The notes under the pieces were generated by a model. It did not search any database and was not told the origin of the DNA. It saw only the letters and a program-made list of their open reading frames with translations. This document shows, one piece after another, positions 8,343 to 17,404 of a stretch of 64,000 nucleotides of DNA; the stretch's first letter is position 1, and the number at the start of each line of letters is the position of its first letter. The stretch comes from Dehalococcoidia bacterium. Its GTDB lineage: Bacteria > Chloroflexota > Dehalococcoidia > DSTF01 > JACRBR01. The DNA is taken from assembly GCA_040902535.1 (NCBI GenBank), contig JBBDXD010000003.1:151521-215520 (forward strand), in the 5' to 3' direction. Made by a program: the position numbers and the translations under genes.

Positions 8343-9671
8343 CTATCCCTGCATCCCGAAGCCCATCGCGGCGAGCGATATGCCGCTCAGCGCAAACTCG
8401 TCCGCGAACGACGGGACGATGCCCGTCGGGCGGAGGTCGCCCATGACGCGCCCCTTGTCATCGAGGCCGCGCTGGTTGAATTCGAAGAGGTCTTGCGTGC
8501 TCACCATGTCGCCTTCGCGACCGGTGACTTCGGTGACCTGCACGATGCGCCTCCGGCCATCGGAGAAGCGGGCGATTTGCACGATCACGTGGATCGCCGA
8601 CGCGATCTGCTCGCGGATCGTCCGCACCGGCAGGTCGAACCCGGCCATCATCACCATGTTTTCGATGCGAATGACGGCGTCGCGCGGCGAGTTGGCGTGT
8701 ACCGTCGTCAGCGAGCCCTCGTGACCGGTGTTCATCGCCTGGAGCATGTCGAATGCCTCAGCCGAGCGCACCTCGCCGATGATGATGCGGTCGGGGCGCA
8801 TGCGGAGCGCGTTGCGCACCAGGTCGCGCTGGGCGATCTCGTTCCTGCCTTCGATGTTGGGCGGGCGCGCCTCCATGGCGATCACGTGCGGCTGCTGCAG
8901 GCGCATCTCGATCGGGTCCTCGATGGAGATGATGCGTTCGCTGTTCGGGATCGCCGATGAGAGCGCGTTCAGCAGCGTCGTCTTGCCGGTACCGGTACCG
9001 CCGCTGATGACGATGTTCAGCCGCTGGCGCACGCACGCCAGCATGAACTCCGCCGTCTCTTCCGTCATCGTCCCGTTGCCGATGAGGTCATCGATCTTGA
9101 ACTTTTCGCGCCGGAACTTCCGGATCGTGACCGTGGGGCTGCGCGGCACGAGCGGCGGAATGACGATGTTCACGCGCGAGCCATCGGGCAAGCGCGCGTC
9201 CACGTACGGAGACGACTCATCGACGCGGCGCCCGAGCGGCGCGATGATCCGCTCGACGATCCGCATGATGTGCGTGCCGTCCTTGAACCTGAGCGAACTC
9301 AGGTACAGGATGCCGTCGCGCTCGTAGTAGATCTCCTCCGGCGCGTTCACCATGACTTCGGAGACGTTGTCGTCTTCGATCAGGGGCTGGATCGGCCCGT
9401 AGCCGATCGCTTCATCGATCACGCGCTTGATGACGCGCTCGCGGTCATCGCCCAGGAGCGAGGGATACGTCTGCAGCACCATCTGGCGTGCGGCCACGGT
9501 CACGGCTTCCGTCGCGTGCTCCGTATCGAGCTTCTCGATGGACTTCATGTCCATCTCTTGCAGCATCTTCTGGTGCACCATGTGTACCGCGTCGAAGTAG
9601 TCGCCGTCGCCTTCTTCGTCGTCGATGCGGAACTCGTACCGGCCGTTGCCGAAGGTCGTATCGATCGCCAT
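8343..9671 (-). CDS. cpaF: Tad pilus assembly ATPase CpaF/TadA
   Basis: Secretion-type hexameric ATPase of 442 residues that powers pilus extrusion. Visible motifs are the Walker A GGTGTGKTTLLNAL, Asp box residues near SIEDPIEMRL, Walker B RIIIGEVRSAEAFDMLQAM and the His box GSLTTVHANSPRDA. The N-terminal 150 residues are the usual CpaF-specific helical region (IDEAIGYGPIQPLIED, SEVMVNAPEEIYYE). All catalytic motifs are intact. It lies between the TadZ-like CpaE and the TadB/TadC platform. Confidence 0.94.
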   Translation of the reverse strand: MAIDTTFGNGRYEFRIDDEEGDGDYFDAVHMVHQKMLQEMDMKSIEKLDTEHATEAVTVAARQMVLQTYPSLLGDDRERVIKRVIDEAIGYGPIQPLIEDDNVSEVMVNAPEEIYYERDGILYLSSLRFKDGTHIMRIVERIIAPLGRRVDESSPYVDARLPDGSRVNIVIPPLVPRSPTVTIRKFRREKFKIDDLIGNGTMTEETAEFMLACVRQRLNIVISGGTGTGKTTLLNALSSAIPNSERIISIEDPIEMRLQQPHVIAMEARPPNIEGRNEIAQRDLVRNALRMRPDRIIIGEVRSAEAFDMLQAMNTGHEGSLTTVHANSPRDAVIRIENMVMMAGFDLPVRTIREQIASAIHVIVQIARFSDGRRRIVQVTEVTGREGDMVSTQDLFEFNQRGLDDKGRVMGDLRPTGIVPSFADEFALSGISLAAMGFGMQG

Positions 9672-9674
9672 GTG

Positions 9675-10904
9675 TTAGCCGCCCGCCTCTGCCATCTGCT
9701 GCGCCCCGCCGCCTGACCGCCAGCGGAACCCGCTGAGCAGCCTCCCGCCCTTCTCGATGCGGCCGCCATGGATGATCGTCGCAAGGTCGGTCAGGCTCTT
9801 CGCCGCGATCGACTGCGGTGCGGTGATCACGATCGGCTGGCCCAGGTGGGTGCCCTGGCGCACCTTCTTGTCGTAGGGGATGGTCCAGAACACGTCGCGC
9901 TGCAGCGCATCCTGCACCACGCTCGGCCGGACGCCGTCATCGGGCGAGATCGCGTTCATGACGATGCGCACGCGCTCCTGCGAATACGAGAGCAGCTTGA
10001 GCGCGCGCATCGCTTCCAGGGAGTCCTTGACGCTCGCGTACTCCGTCGTCGTCACCCACAGCACGATCGTCGCCATCTCGACGGCCATCTCCGCCAGTTC
10101 GTTGAGCATGCCCGACGTGTCGAGAATCACCGTGTCGTAGTTCTGCGCCAGCACCTCGACGACGCGGCGCACTTCGTCCGGCGAGATGCGGCGCCATTCG
10201 AGCACGGTCGGGCCGGCGAGCACGTCCAGCTCCGTCAGCTCGTGGCGCGTCACGTAGCGCTGGATGTCGTCGCGGTCGAGCTGGTCGACGTCGCGCACCA
10301 GGTCGGCGAGCGTGCGTTCGGGCTTCACGTCGAGCATGCCGGCGATATCGCCGAAGCCGTTGTCGAGGTCTACCACGCAGACCGAAGAGCGCTCCATGCG
10401 CGCCAGCGCCACCGCGACGTTCGTCGAGATCGTCGACTTGCCGATGCCGCCCTTGGCGCCGAAGATCGTCACGATCGTGCCGGACGTCGCGGCGGTCGGC
10501 AACTGGCCGAGTTGGCGCAGCTTCTTCTTCTCTTCGGCTTCCAGCGAAGCGAGCACCGAAGCGCGCAGCGTCTCCGGCTTGATCGGCTTGGTGAGGAAGT
10601 CGCGCGCGCCCGCCATCATCGCCTTGCGGATCGTCTCGACGTCCTTTAACTCCGAGTACACCAGGATCGGCGTCTCCGGGAGCAGGCTTTGCAGCGACTC
10701 AGCCGTCTGCAGCGGCCGCTCCATGGGCTCCATGATGCCGATGAGCACCACGTCAGGGCGCAACTCGTTCGCGGTTGACACGGCTTCCATGCCGAATCCG
10801 CACTCCCCCGCAATCGTCAGGCCGCATGCTTTCACGACCTGCTTCACGTCGAAGCGCGCCTGGATGTCCGTGTCTACAATCAGCGCTGACGGTGTTTTGG
10901 CCAC
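9675..10904 (-). CDS. cpaE: CpaE/TadZ pilus-localising MinD-like ATPase
   Basis: The product has 409 residues. The N-terminal 125 residues are receiver-like (SALIVDTDIQARF and ARDFLTKPI), but the position of the phosphoacceptor Asp reads VVLIGIMEP, so it is a pseudo-receiver as is common in TadZ. A ParA/MinD ATPase follows, with the deviant Walker A FGAKGGIGKSTISTN near residue 150, the VVDLDNGFGDIAG segment and the VILDTSGMLNE switch. It should position the pilus machine at a cell site. The spacing to cpaF is 3 bases. Confidence 0.9.
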   Translation of the reverse strand: MAKTPSALIVDTDIQARFDVKQVVKACGLTIAGECGFGMEAVSTANELRPDVVLIGIMEPMERPLQTAESLQSLLPETPILVYSELKDVETIRKAMMAGARDFLTKPIKPETLRASVLASLEAEEKKKLRQLGQLPTAATSGTIVTIFGAKGGIGKSTISTNVAVALARMERSSVCVVDLDNGFGDIAGMLDVKPERTLADLVRDVDQLDRDDIQRYVTRHELTELDVLAGPTVLEWRRISPDEVRRVVEVLAQNYDTVILDTSGMLNELAEMAVEMATIVLWVTTTEYASVKDSLEAMRALKLLSYSQERVRIVMNAISPDDGVRPSVVQDALQRDVFWTIPYDKKVRQGTHLGQPIVITAPQSIAAKSLTDLATIIHGGRIEKGGRLLSGFRWRSGGGAQQMAEAGG

Positions 10905-10963
10905 TCTCGGTCTGCCTCTCTCGTGCTATCCGTGCGTTCTTCCCCTGCCGATCGCCGTGGCTC

Positions 10964-11773
10964 CTACGGCAACACCCGCTCCACTCCGTCCACCGTCCCG
11001 CCATCGCCGATGGCACGGAGCACAAGGTAAACGGCGCCTTCTTCCTGCGCGACCGCGAGCAGCGGCGCGTCCTCCGGGAATACGGAGAGCGTCACGGTGG
11101 CCGCATCCGGGTCTTCTTCCGCGCCATCTCGCGAGGAGAGTGTGCCTTCCGAGTCTTCCGTCTCAAGCGGCTCGCCGGCTACATCGACGCGCGTGACGGG
11201 TCGCAGGGTCTCCTGCGCCACCGCCAACACCTCGATGTCCTGCAGGAGCAGCACGCCGCGCGTGATATCGACACCGTCCACGGTCGTCGCCGCGACGACC
11301 ACCACGTCGACGTGATCGCCCGGCAAGATGTTGCCGCCGCCGGCCGTCTCTTCTGTCACCGATACGGCGACTGCTCGCATCCCGTCCGGGATGATGAAGG
11401 CGACACCATCGGCCTCTTCGTCGCCCAGGCCCTGCACCTTTGAAGGCGCAAGCTGGTCGCCGCGCAAGAGACGTGCGTTCGCCGTCGTGCCCACGACGAG
11501 CGACGTTTCGGTGAACGCGTCATCCACCAGCACGCTCACCGGCAATGACGCCAGTTCGACCATGTCGCCGGTGATCTCGTCGCCGGGGCTGATGTCCTGC
11601 GACGCCACGACGACTTCCAACGTGTCGCCGATCGAGGCGGTGCCGCCATCGCCGCCGAAGTTCGCGAGCGCCGCGAACACCAGCAACGCCGCCAGCAGCG
11701 CAAGGCCCACCGCGCCGAAGAAGATCATCCGGTTCGCCCGGTCCGGGCCGCCTGCGGTCAGTGTTCGTGCCAT
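10964..11773 (-). CDS. cpaB: Flp pilus assembly protein CpaB (SAF domain)
   Basis: The product has 269 residues. An N-terminal membrane anchor (MIFFGAVGLALLAALLVFAAL) is followed by a SAF/RcpC domain: VVASQDISPGDEITGDMVEL, then LLRGDQL and VSVTEETAGGGNILPGDHVDVVV. In diderms CpaB/RcpC sits close to the secretin. Here no secretin gene is present, so it probably acts at the outer face of a single membrane or in the wall. It lies 12 bases downstream of tadG. Confidence 0.88.
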   Translation of the reverse strand: MARTLTAGGPDRANRMIFFGAVGLALLAALLVFAALANFGGDGGTASIGDTLEVVVASQDISPGDEITGDMVELASLPVSVLVDDAFTETSLVVGTTANARLLRGDQLAPSKVQGLGDEEADGVAFIIPDGMRAVAVSVTEETAGGGNILPGDHVDVVVVAATTVDGVDITRGVLLLQDIEVLAVAQETLRPVTRVDVAGEPLETEDSEGTLSSRDGAEEDPDAATVTLSVFPEDAPLLAVAQEEGAVYLVLRAIGDGGTVDGVERVLP

Positions 11774-11785
11774 AGAAGTCTTTCC

Positions 11786-13108
11786 TTACTCGACCGTCTG
11801 CGTGGTGAATGGAATGTTGATGTTCTGGTTTGACCCCGACGTATCGATGCTCACGCGGCCCAGGTCGCCGCGGTCCGTCTCCGGCAGGTACGTCCGCAGG
11901 AGCACGCCGCGGAGTTCTTGATCGTGATCGTCCTGACTCGACAAGCTACACGTGTTTTCCTGCGTGGTGAAATTGGTCCCCTCGGTAAAACAGCCGATGA
12001 TGTATACCGTTGCGAATCCCTTGACGCGCTGCGACGAGCCCTCGGTGAACACGAGTATGCCGGCGCGACCAGAATCGCCCATATTGCAGTCCTGGTCGGG
12101 CACGTACACCGTCTCGTCCGGGTTGCCGCCGCTGTCCCACGGTGCCACGACGGTCCCGCCATCGAACCGCCGGAACAACTCGGCGAACTCATCGCATTCC
12201 GGGGGCGCGTTCGCCAATCGCACCTCGAACGCATTCATGATGTCCGCGTGCTCGTTTACGTTGTCTGGCGCCGGTTCCGCGTCGACGCACACGTTGTCTC
12301 CGGGGCACCCGTTCCCATCTTCGACGCTGCACAGGAAGCCCATGTCCCGATTCCGAATCGCGTCAAGGATGTCGTCCTGAGTCGGATCGCCTTCGCATTC
12401 GTCGGGATCCGTCCGTTCGAACACGCCGGAGCGCACCGGGTCGTTGCCGAACGTGCAGTCATCCTGGTTGTTACCGCTGCCACCCTGGCGCTCGCAGGCG
12501 CGTACGATCACGCACTGCTGGCCGATCTTCGGCGCGCCATTGTTGAAGCAGCCGCGTCCGCTGTAGGTGTCGTTGTTCTGAATGTAGACGGGCAAGGCCG
12601 AGATGAGATGATCGTCACGGCCCGGGTCGATGCCCATCGTTGAGATCGTGCCCACGCACGCCGTTGCTTCCGCGCGCGTTTCGATGTCATCGATGCCAAA
12701 CGCGCCGGCGAAGAACGCGCGCAGTTCCTGACCCACATCCGCCGTCACCGACGGCCTGTCGATCGCGCCCTGGCAGTCTGCTGAAGCCGCGAAGCTCGTG
12801 TTGGGCCCCGAACACGTTGCCACGGTCACGTCGATGCGATTGGAATCGGCGTTCAATGCTGCCACGCTCCGAGGATCCCCGGGCGCGCAACCTGAACTTG
12901 CGTTCGTGTTTGCGACAAATGCAAGCGTGCCTGCGCGCGCGGACGCATCAGCCGCCGCCTGCGTCGCGCGGTGCCGCCCCAGCCAGAAGCCCTGGTCCAG
13001 CGACATCGCGCCCATCGCGAGGATGACGGAGAACAGCACGACGAAGAGCAGGAGCACTTGCCCCTCCTCTCCATCGGCGGACCGCAGCGGCCGGTTCGTT
13101 CTCAACAT
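11786..13108 (-). CDS. tadG: TadG-like protein with von Willebrand-free, Cys-rich extracellular part
   Basis: The product has 440 residues. The N-terminus carries the Tad pseudopilin-like anchor (EEGQVLLLFVVLFSVILAMG followed by SLDQGFWLGRHRATQAAADA), typical of TadG. The remainder is extracellular and rich in Cys and Asp (for example CAPGDP, DRPSVTADVGQELRAFFAG, DECEGDPTQDD and GCPGDNVCVD), with a likely disulfide network. No MIDAS motif was recognised. The start overlaps the end of tadE by 7 bases, so the two are coupled. Confidence 0.78.
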   Translation of the reverse strand: MLRTNRPLRSADGEEGQVLLLFVVLFSVILAMGAMSLDQGFWLGRHRATQAAADASARAGTLAFVANTNASSGCAPGDPRSVAALNADSNRIDVTVATCSGPNTSFAASADCQGAIDRPSVTADVGQELRAFFAGAFGIDDIETRAEATACVGTISTMGIDPGRDDHLISALPVYIQNNDTYSGRGCFNNGAPKIGQQCVIVRACERQGGSGNNQDDCTFGNDPVRSGVFERTDPDECEGDPTQDDILDAIRNRDMGFLCSVEDGNGCPGDNVCVDAEPAPDNVNEHADIMNAFEVRLANAPPECDEFAELFRRFDGGTVVAPWDSGGNPDETVYVPDQDCNMGDSGRAGILVFTEGSSQRVKGFATVYIIGCFTEGTNFTTQENTCSLSSQDDHDQELRGVLLRTYLPETDRGDLGRVSIDTSGSNQNINIPFTTQTVE

Positions 13109-13581
13109 TCCGTGACGTTCTGGTCAAAACTCAGATTGGATCCGGATATGGGCCGTTCGACGCGCTGCACGCTACAGGCGTCGATGTCCCAGTCTCCACC
13201 CGTGGCATTACCCACGATGGGTGTGATCAGGTCGTACTCGTAGCGCACGTACACGACGACGATGGAGCCCACGTCGCCGGCCGCTTCGCCGTTCGGCCCG
13301 GTGCGGAAGTCGATGCACACATCGTCTTCGCTGTCATCGCACGTCAGGCCGGACATCTCGCCGTGCATCTGATCCTGTATTGCCGAGCGGACGGTGCTCA
13401 CCGGCGTGTTGGTGGCCGCCAGCCGGGCGCCGACGCCCGCCGCCTGGTTTGCGTTGTTGTAGCGGCCCATGACGAGGCCGCCGTCGATGACGGCAAAGAG
13501 CAAGAACGCGAAGATCGGAAAGATCACCGCGAACTCAACAATGCCCTGTCCGCGCTCTCGGACGTTCCGTCTGCCAATCAT
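13102..13581 (-). CDS. tadE: TadE-like pseudopilin
   Basis: The product has 159 residues. The N-terminal motif RERGQGIVEFAVIFPIFAFLL is the TadE signature: a Gly, a short spacer and a Glu-Phe at the start of a hydrophobic helix, the site cut by the prepilin peptidase. The remainder is an exported domain with paired Cys residues (CDDSEDDVC and DIDAC) and beta strands such as SIVVVYVRYEYDLI. It is the second gene of the operon. No prepilin peptidase gene was found in the window. Confidence 0.85.
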   Translation of the reverse strand: MIGRRNVRERGQGIVEFAVIFPIFAFLLFAVIDGGLVMGRYNNANQAAGVGARLAATNTPVSTVRSAIQDQMHGEMSGLTCDDSEDDVCIDFRTGPNGEAAGDVGSIVVVYVRYEYDLITPIVGNATGGDWDIDACSVQRVERPISGSNLSFDQNVTEC

Positions 13582-13628
13582 GGTTCGAAGGGGACGGGGC
13601 GATGGACGCCCCGCCTCCAGCGCAATGA

Positions 13629-13874
13629 TTAGTTACCGCATGCCGGGTCGAACGTGACGCAGGCCTCGATCTCCTCCGCGAACGTCTCGAAGGCGGCGAG
13701 CAGGAAGTTGTCGCCGACCACGAACAGCACGAAGCCCAGCACGAGCGCAATGCCGCCCGCGAGGACGGCGTACTCCATGATGTCCTGGCCGTCTTCCGGC
13801 GTCACGGCCGCAATGGCCGCCGTCTTGAGCGCCTGCGCCCACGTGCAGGCCGAAAGCATGAACTCGTTAACCAC
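13629..13874 (-). CDS. flp: Flp/Fap-type major pilin
   Basis: The product has 81 residues. A GTG start at 13874 is supported by AGGAGG seven bases upstream. The leader is about 28 residues long and is followed by the Flp processing motif in DGQDIMEYAVLAGGIALVLG (Gly, then Glu-Tyr five and six residues on) and a long hydrophobic helix (LGFVLFVVGDNFLLAAF). The C-terminus has two Cys residues (EACVTFDPACGN). It is the first gene of the Tad operon, as expected for the most highly expressed component. Confidence 0.87.
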   Translation of the reverse strand: MVNEFMLSACTWAQALKTAAIAAVTPEDGQDIMEYAVLAGGIALVLGFVLFVVGDNFLLAAFETFAEEIEACVTFDPACGN

Positions 13875-14614
13875 CTGTGATCCTCCTGCTACCTCTAGTC
13901 ATTGCTGATTCACGCCCCGCCCCGCGGAAGCGATGATCCCTCTGCTGTCGGGAGTGAGCTGGCTTTCCTGCGTCACCTCCGTGGTTCCGGCAACGCACCC
14001 CGCGCGGGTGTTGGTGTGAGCGCGGTGTGTGCCCTCTCGCGGCGAGCGCCGGTCTTCCGGCCTTCTCGCGCGCGCGGGGCCCGACGAGCGAGCGCCTTCC
14101 CCCATCTGCGTCTCCGCAGCAGTCTTCGCTCCCTAGAACGCCATGCTCGCGCCGTCGTTGCGTAACGCCGATGCGCGCTTGACGCCGCTTGCCAACCGGC
14201 CAAACGCCGCGTAACCCGCACAGCCTTGCAGGCCGCGCGGGCGGGAGCCCCCTGGTCCGTACTTCAGTCTGGCGAGCGACGTAGCCACCCCGAGCGGCGC
14301 CCGCGTTGCCTGTGCGGGTAAGGCAGAAATGAAGCTAACACTGCCCTCAATAAGGTGTCAATAACGTCCATTGACATTTGGCGGCGCCCACCGCGCGGCA
14401 GAGGCCATCATACCCGTCCAATGTGGCGGGCGCATGACGCCGTCAAGCTCCGGTTGAATCCAGCGGGCGGCGCGGGCACGTGTCAAATGCATCGGTGGAC
14501 GCATATTGTCAAGAAGCGAAAGTCGGCTCGTGGGATTGGCGCCGTCCGGGGGGGGGCATCCTTGCCCGCCCCGCTCCCGGCCAGTTTCGTTGCGGCCTGC
14601 AATGCCGATCGGGC
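13875..14614. other. 740-base non-coding region upstream of the Tad operon
   Basis: No convincing gene was found. The region is unusual in holding four TTGACA/TGTCAA hexamers (14356, 14371, 14481 and 14507), three of which read as -35-like boxes towards the Tad operon. The first pair forms an exact inverted repeat, listed separately. A G-run lies near 14550. Confidence 0.5.
14332..14376 (-). promoter_or_regulatory. TTGACA-containing inverted repeat, possible Tad promoter/operator
   Basis: TGTCAAT (14356-14362) and ATTGACA (14370-14376) are perfect inverted repeats with a 7-base spacer. On the minus strand the first arm supplies TTGACA. TAGCTT (14337-14332) lies 18 bases further on as a weak -10. 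It sits about 460 bases upstream of flp, so the link to the Tad operon is tentative. Confidence 0.35.
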
Positions 14615-15189
14615 TCAGGCGGTGCGCCGTGAATCACGCATCGCCGGCGGCCCCTCCGACGTGTTCAACAGCTCCGTGAACAGGTCGCGATAGCAGACCA
14701 TCGCGGTCCGCAGGTCCTCCGTCGTAACGTCGCCGCCCTCGTTCCGCGCGACGGAGACGTCGCGCGCCCGGCGGTAGTTGTCGAGCACGTGCGCGTATTC
14801 CACCGACAGATCGTCGTAGCGGCGGTCGAAGTCATCGCCGACGGGATAGCCGCGCGCCTTCATCGCCTCATCGACGAGCCGTTCGGCGTCGTCGATCGCG
14901 GTGTCGGGCTCATCGACGAAGCGCGCCTGCGATTCGGTCCACGCCGTCTGCAGCCGCTGCCGCTGCTCCGGCGGGATCTCGTGCAGCTGCAATCGCTCGA
15001 CGCGCGCGCGCCGCTCCTCTAGTTCCGACTCGGCCTGCCGGCGGTCGCCGGACCGTTCGACGGTGCGGTCGTACTCGTTGCCGAACGTCGACTGTAGCCG
15101 CTCCGTGCGCTGCCGCCTGCCCTGCTGCCATGCGAAGGCCCCAGCGCCACGACGACGACCGCGATCCCAAGCCATACCCAGGTATCCAT
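14615..15189 (-). pseudogene. Membrane-anchored coiled-coil protein with one apparent frameshift
   Basis: The ATG at 15189 has an AAGGAGG ribosome site and begins a membrane helix, MDTWVWLGIAVVVVALG. That frame then degenerates, while the neighbouring frame continues the expected protein: AFAWQQGRRQRTERLQSTFG, ERSGDRRQAESELEERRARVERL and FDRRYDDLSVEYAHVLDNYR, ending at 14615. One missing base in the G4 run at 15139-15142 would rejoin them into about 191 residues. This N-terminal-helix plus charged-coil layout matches a widespread family of unknown function. It may be an assembly error rather than a true lesion. Confidence 0.7.
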
Positions 15190-15477
15190 GTGTCCTCCTT
15201 GCCCATGCTTCGGGGCTATGGAGATCGTGCACACGGCGCGGCTTGGCATTCCGGCAAAGCCACGCGATGCGGAGGTTAGGGTTGCATCGCAGTCTCGGTG
15301 CGGCGATTCCGGGCCTCGGGCATGCGGCTCCAGACTGCCCTTCGTAGCCTCCGGTCCCAGAAGCGGCTCTTCCCGCGCCCCGGCCCCGCTTCAGGGCGGC
15401 TTCAGTTTATGCCCCCGCCGGGGCGCGCCAACCCCTACGTCTATACCCTTAGAAATCCGATATTTCTATGATGAGGC

Positions 15478-15834
15478 GTGTCCGGTGAGGCGACGGCGCG
15501 CGCCGGATCGACGACGGCGCCGTCGCCAGAACGCAACGCGACACCGCCGGCCGTCGCGACGAACGCCGCGCCGCCATCGCCGACCGCGCGGCCGGACGTC
15601 GCCGCGACGAGCACGCCCGTCGTAGCCAAGACGCCCGTCGCGCCGACGAGCACGCCCAGGCCATCGAGCACGCCTGTGCCGCCGACGAACACGCCGAAGC
15701 CGCCGACCAACACGGCGAAGCCGCCGACCAACACGCCGCTGCCGCCGACCAACACGCCGCTGCCGCCGACCAACACGCCGCTGCCGCCGACCGCGACGCG
15801 GACGCCGTGCCTACTGATCATTATCTGTTTGTAG
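15478..15834 (+). CDS. Low-complexity Pro/Thr-rich ORF (probably a fragment)
   Basis: A GTG-started frame of 118 codons that is almost entirely Ala/Pro/Thr, with repeated PPTNTP units, ending [11 protein letters not shown]. Such linkers join a secreted domain to a surface anchor in this group of bacteria, and the same style ends the matrixin and the giant protein in this window. No signal peptide or folded domain accompanies it here. It could be a remnant of a larger surface protein or a non-coding repeat. Confidence 0.3.
   Translation: MSGEATARAGSTTAPSPERNATPPAVATNAAPPSPTARPDVAATSTPVVAKTPVAPTSTPRPSSTPVPPTNTPKPPTNTAKPPTNTPLPPTNTPLPPTNTPLPPTATRTPCLLIIICL
15676..15801 (+). repeat. 21-bp tandem repeat, six units
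   Basis: Six consecutive 21-base units run from 15676, with the form xxGCCGCCGACCAACACGCCG. Units four and five are identical, and the others differ by one to five bases. Each unit encodes seven residues (xPPTNTP) in the forward frame. Confidence 0.85.
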
Positions 15835-15934
15835 CAGGCGTGGCATTCATGCGATCCGACGCGGTCGAGTCGATCGCGCCGCGGATCCGGCACATTCGGT
15901 GACACTCGATCCTGATCTGACGAGTTGCTCGGTG

Positions 15935-17404
15935 TTACCGCGCCGCCGCTCCGCGCGACGCCATCGCCGTGCCGGGATCGCTGTCGCCGACGGCGACGAT
16001 CGGCTGCGCGACGAACCTGTGAATGAATACGGACGCCGCGACGGCCAGCGCCGCCGTGATCACGACCGCCAGCGCCACCAGGCGGAACGTGTCGACGTCA
16101 GCGGCTCCGCTGCCTCCGTCGCGCAGCACGCCCGCCAGCGCGCCCGCGCCCAAAATGCTCCCGGCGTACCGCATCATCGAACTCGTGCCCGATGCCGCGC
16201 CCGCGAACATCGCCGGCGCCGATTCGATGGCCGCCGTCGTCGCCGCGCCGATGCCAAGACCCAGCCCGACACCGACCATCGCCAGGCTGAACGCCAGGTA
16301 GAACGCGCTAACGCCGCTGCTCAGGCCGAGCAGCAGCACGAGGGAACCGCCGAACGCCAGCGCGGAACCTATCAGGGCGAGCGGGCGCCTGCCCCACGCG
16401 TCCGACAGATGGCCGCCGAACGGCGACGTGATCGCCACCAGCACGGACATCGCGCCGAGCAGCAGGCCGGCGACCTCCGTGCTCTTCCCCTGCACGTCGC
16501 GGACGAAGAACGGGATCATCAGCAGCGTCGTGTACATCGACAGGTTTGTCAGCAAGATCCACGCGCTCGAAGCTGCGAACGAGCGCACGCGGAACAGGCG
16601 CCACTCCGCAGCCGGCGACGTTGTCACGTATTGCCGCCACGCGAACGCCAGTGCCAAGGCGACGAGCGCGGCCCAACGTAGCACGGTCTCCACGGCGCCG
16701 TCCCCTTCGCGTAACGATGCCAGTTGCAGCGTCACCGCCGTCAGCAGCCCGACGAACAATGCGGTGCCCGCCCAGTCGATCGGCGTGCGAGCCGGCCCAC
16801 GCTCTTCGTGTATGTGGAACCTCTGCAGCAGCACAAGCGCCACGAGCACGAGTGGCACGCTCAACGGGAAAACGAGTCGCCACGAGCCCATCGCGAGCGC
16901 CGCCGCGCCCAGCAGCGGCCCCGCCGCGGCCGCCGCGGAAAGGATCGACCCGTTGAGGCCGTTGAGCCGCCCGAGTTGATCCGGCGGCGCCATCGTGCGC
17001 AGCATCGCCATGCCGTTGGGGATGAGCACCGCACCTGCGATCGCCTGGCCGATGCGGAAGACGACGAGAAACGCAAACGAGGGCGCGAACGTCGCGGCAA
17101 TGGAAAACGCCAGGAACGCCAGCAGCCCCGTCCGCAACACGCGCGTGCGGCCGATCTGATCGCCGAGCCGGCCGCCGAGCGGCTGCGCCACCGCCATCGC
17201 GATGAGGTAGCCGGAGATCAGCCAGCCCACCGCCGCGTGACTCAGGTCGAACTCCTGCCGGATCTCCGGCAGCGCGACGGCGATCATGGTCGAGTTGAGC
17301 GGCGCCAGCACGGCGCCCAGCGACGACAGCGCGAGCAGCAGCGGTACTCTTGGCTGGCCCGTCGTCGTGCGTTGTGGGACCGGCAGTCGTTGGGCGCCGG
17401 TCAC
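15935..17404 (-). CDS. MFS drug exporter, DHA2 (14-helix) type
   Basis: The product has 489 residues. The GTG start at 17404 overlaps the TGA of the preceding gene (GTGA), showing translational coupling. The sequence has the QacA/EmrB layout: a first helix ending APLNSTMIAVALPEI, motif A as GGRLGDQIGRTRVL, motif C-like GSILSAAAAAGPLLGAAAL, and about 14 hydrophobic segments by eye, including the second-half LSDAWGRRPLAL motif. It should export lipophilic compounds using the proton gradient. Coupling to the phosphotransferase pair suggests a shared substrate or resistance role, which is inference. A longer 758-codon frame here is only a fused shadow of two genes. Confidence 0.87.
   Translation of the reverse strand: MTGAQRLPVPQRTTTGQPRVPLLLALSSLGAVLAPLNSTMIAVALPEIRQEFDLSHAAVGWLISGYLIAMAVAQPLGGRLGDQIGRTRVLRTGLLAFLAFSIAATFAPSFAFLVVFRIGQAIAGAVLIPNGMAMLRTMAPPDQLGRLNGLNGSILSAAAAAGPLLGAAALAMGSWRLVFPLSVPLVLVALVLLQRFHIHEERGPARTPIDWAGTALFVGLLTAVTLQLASLREGDGAVETVLRWAALVALALAFAWRQYVTTSPAAEWRLFRVRSFAASSAWILLTNLSMYTTLLMIPFFVRDVQGKSTEVAGLLLGAMSVLVAITSPFGGHLSDAWGRRPLALIGSALAFGGSLVLLLGLSSGVSAFYLAFSLAMVGVGLGLGIGAATTAAIESAPAMFAGAASGTSSMMRYAGSILGAGALAGVLRDGGSGAADVDTFRLVALAVVITAALAVAASVFIHRFVAQPIVAVGDSDPGTAMASRGAAAR

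Noticed and set aside
15676..15801. Possible CRISPR array
   Set aside because: The 21-base units are contiguous with no spacers and encode PPTNTP, so this is a simple tandem repeat.
15441..15905. Minus-strand Val/Gly repeat ORF
   Set aside because: It is the reverse frame of the PPTNTP repeat; there is no start signal and no domain.
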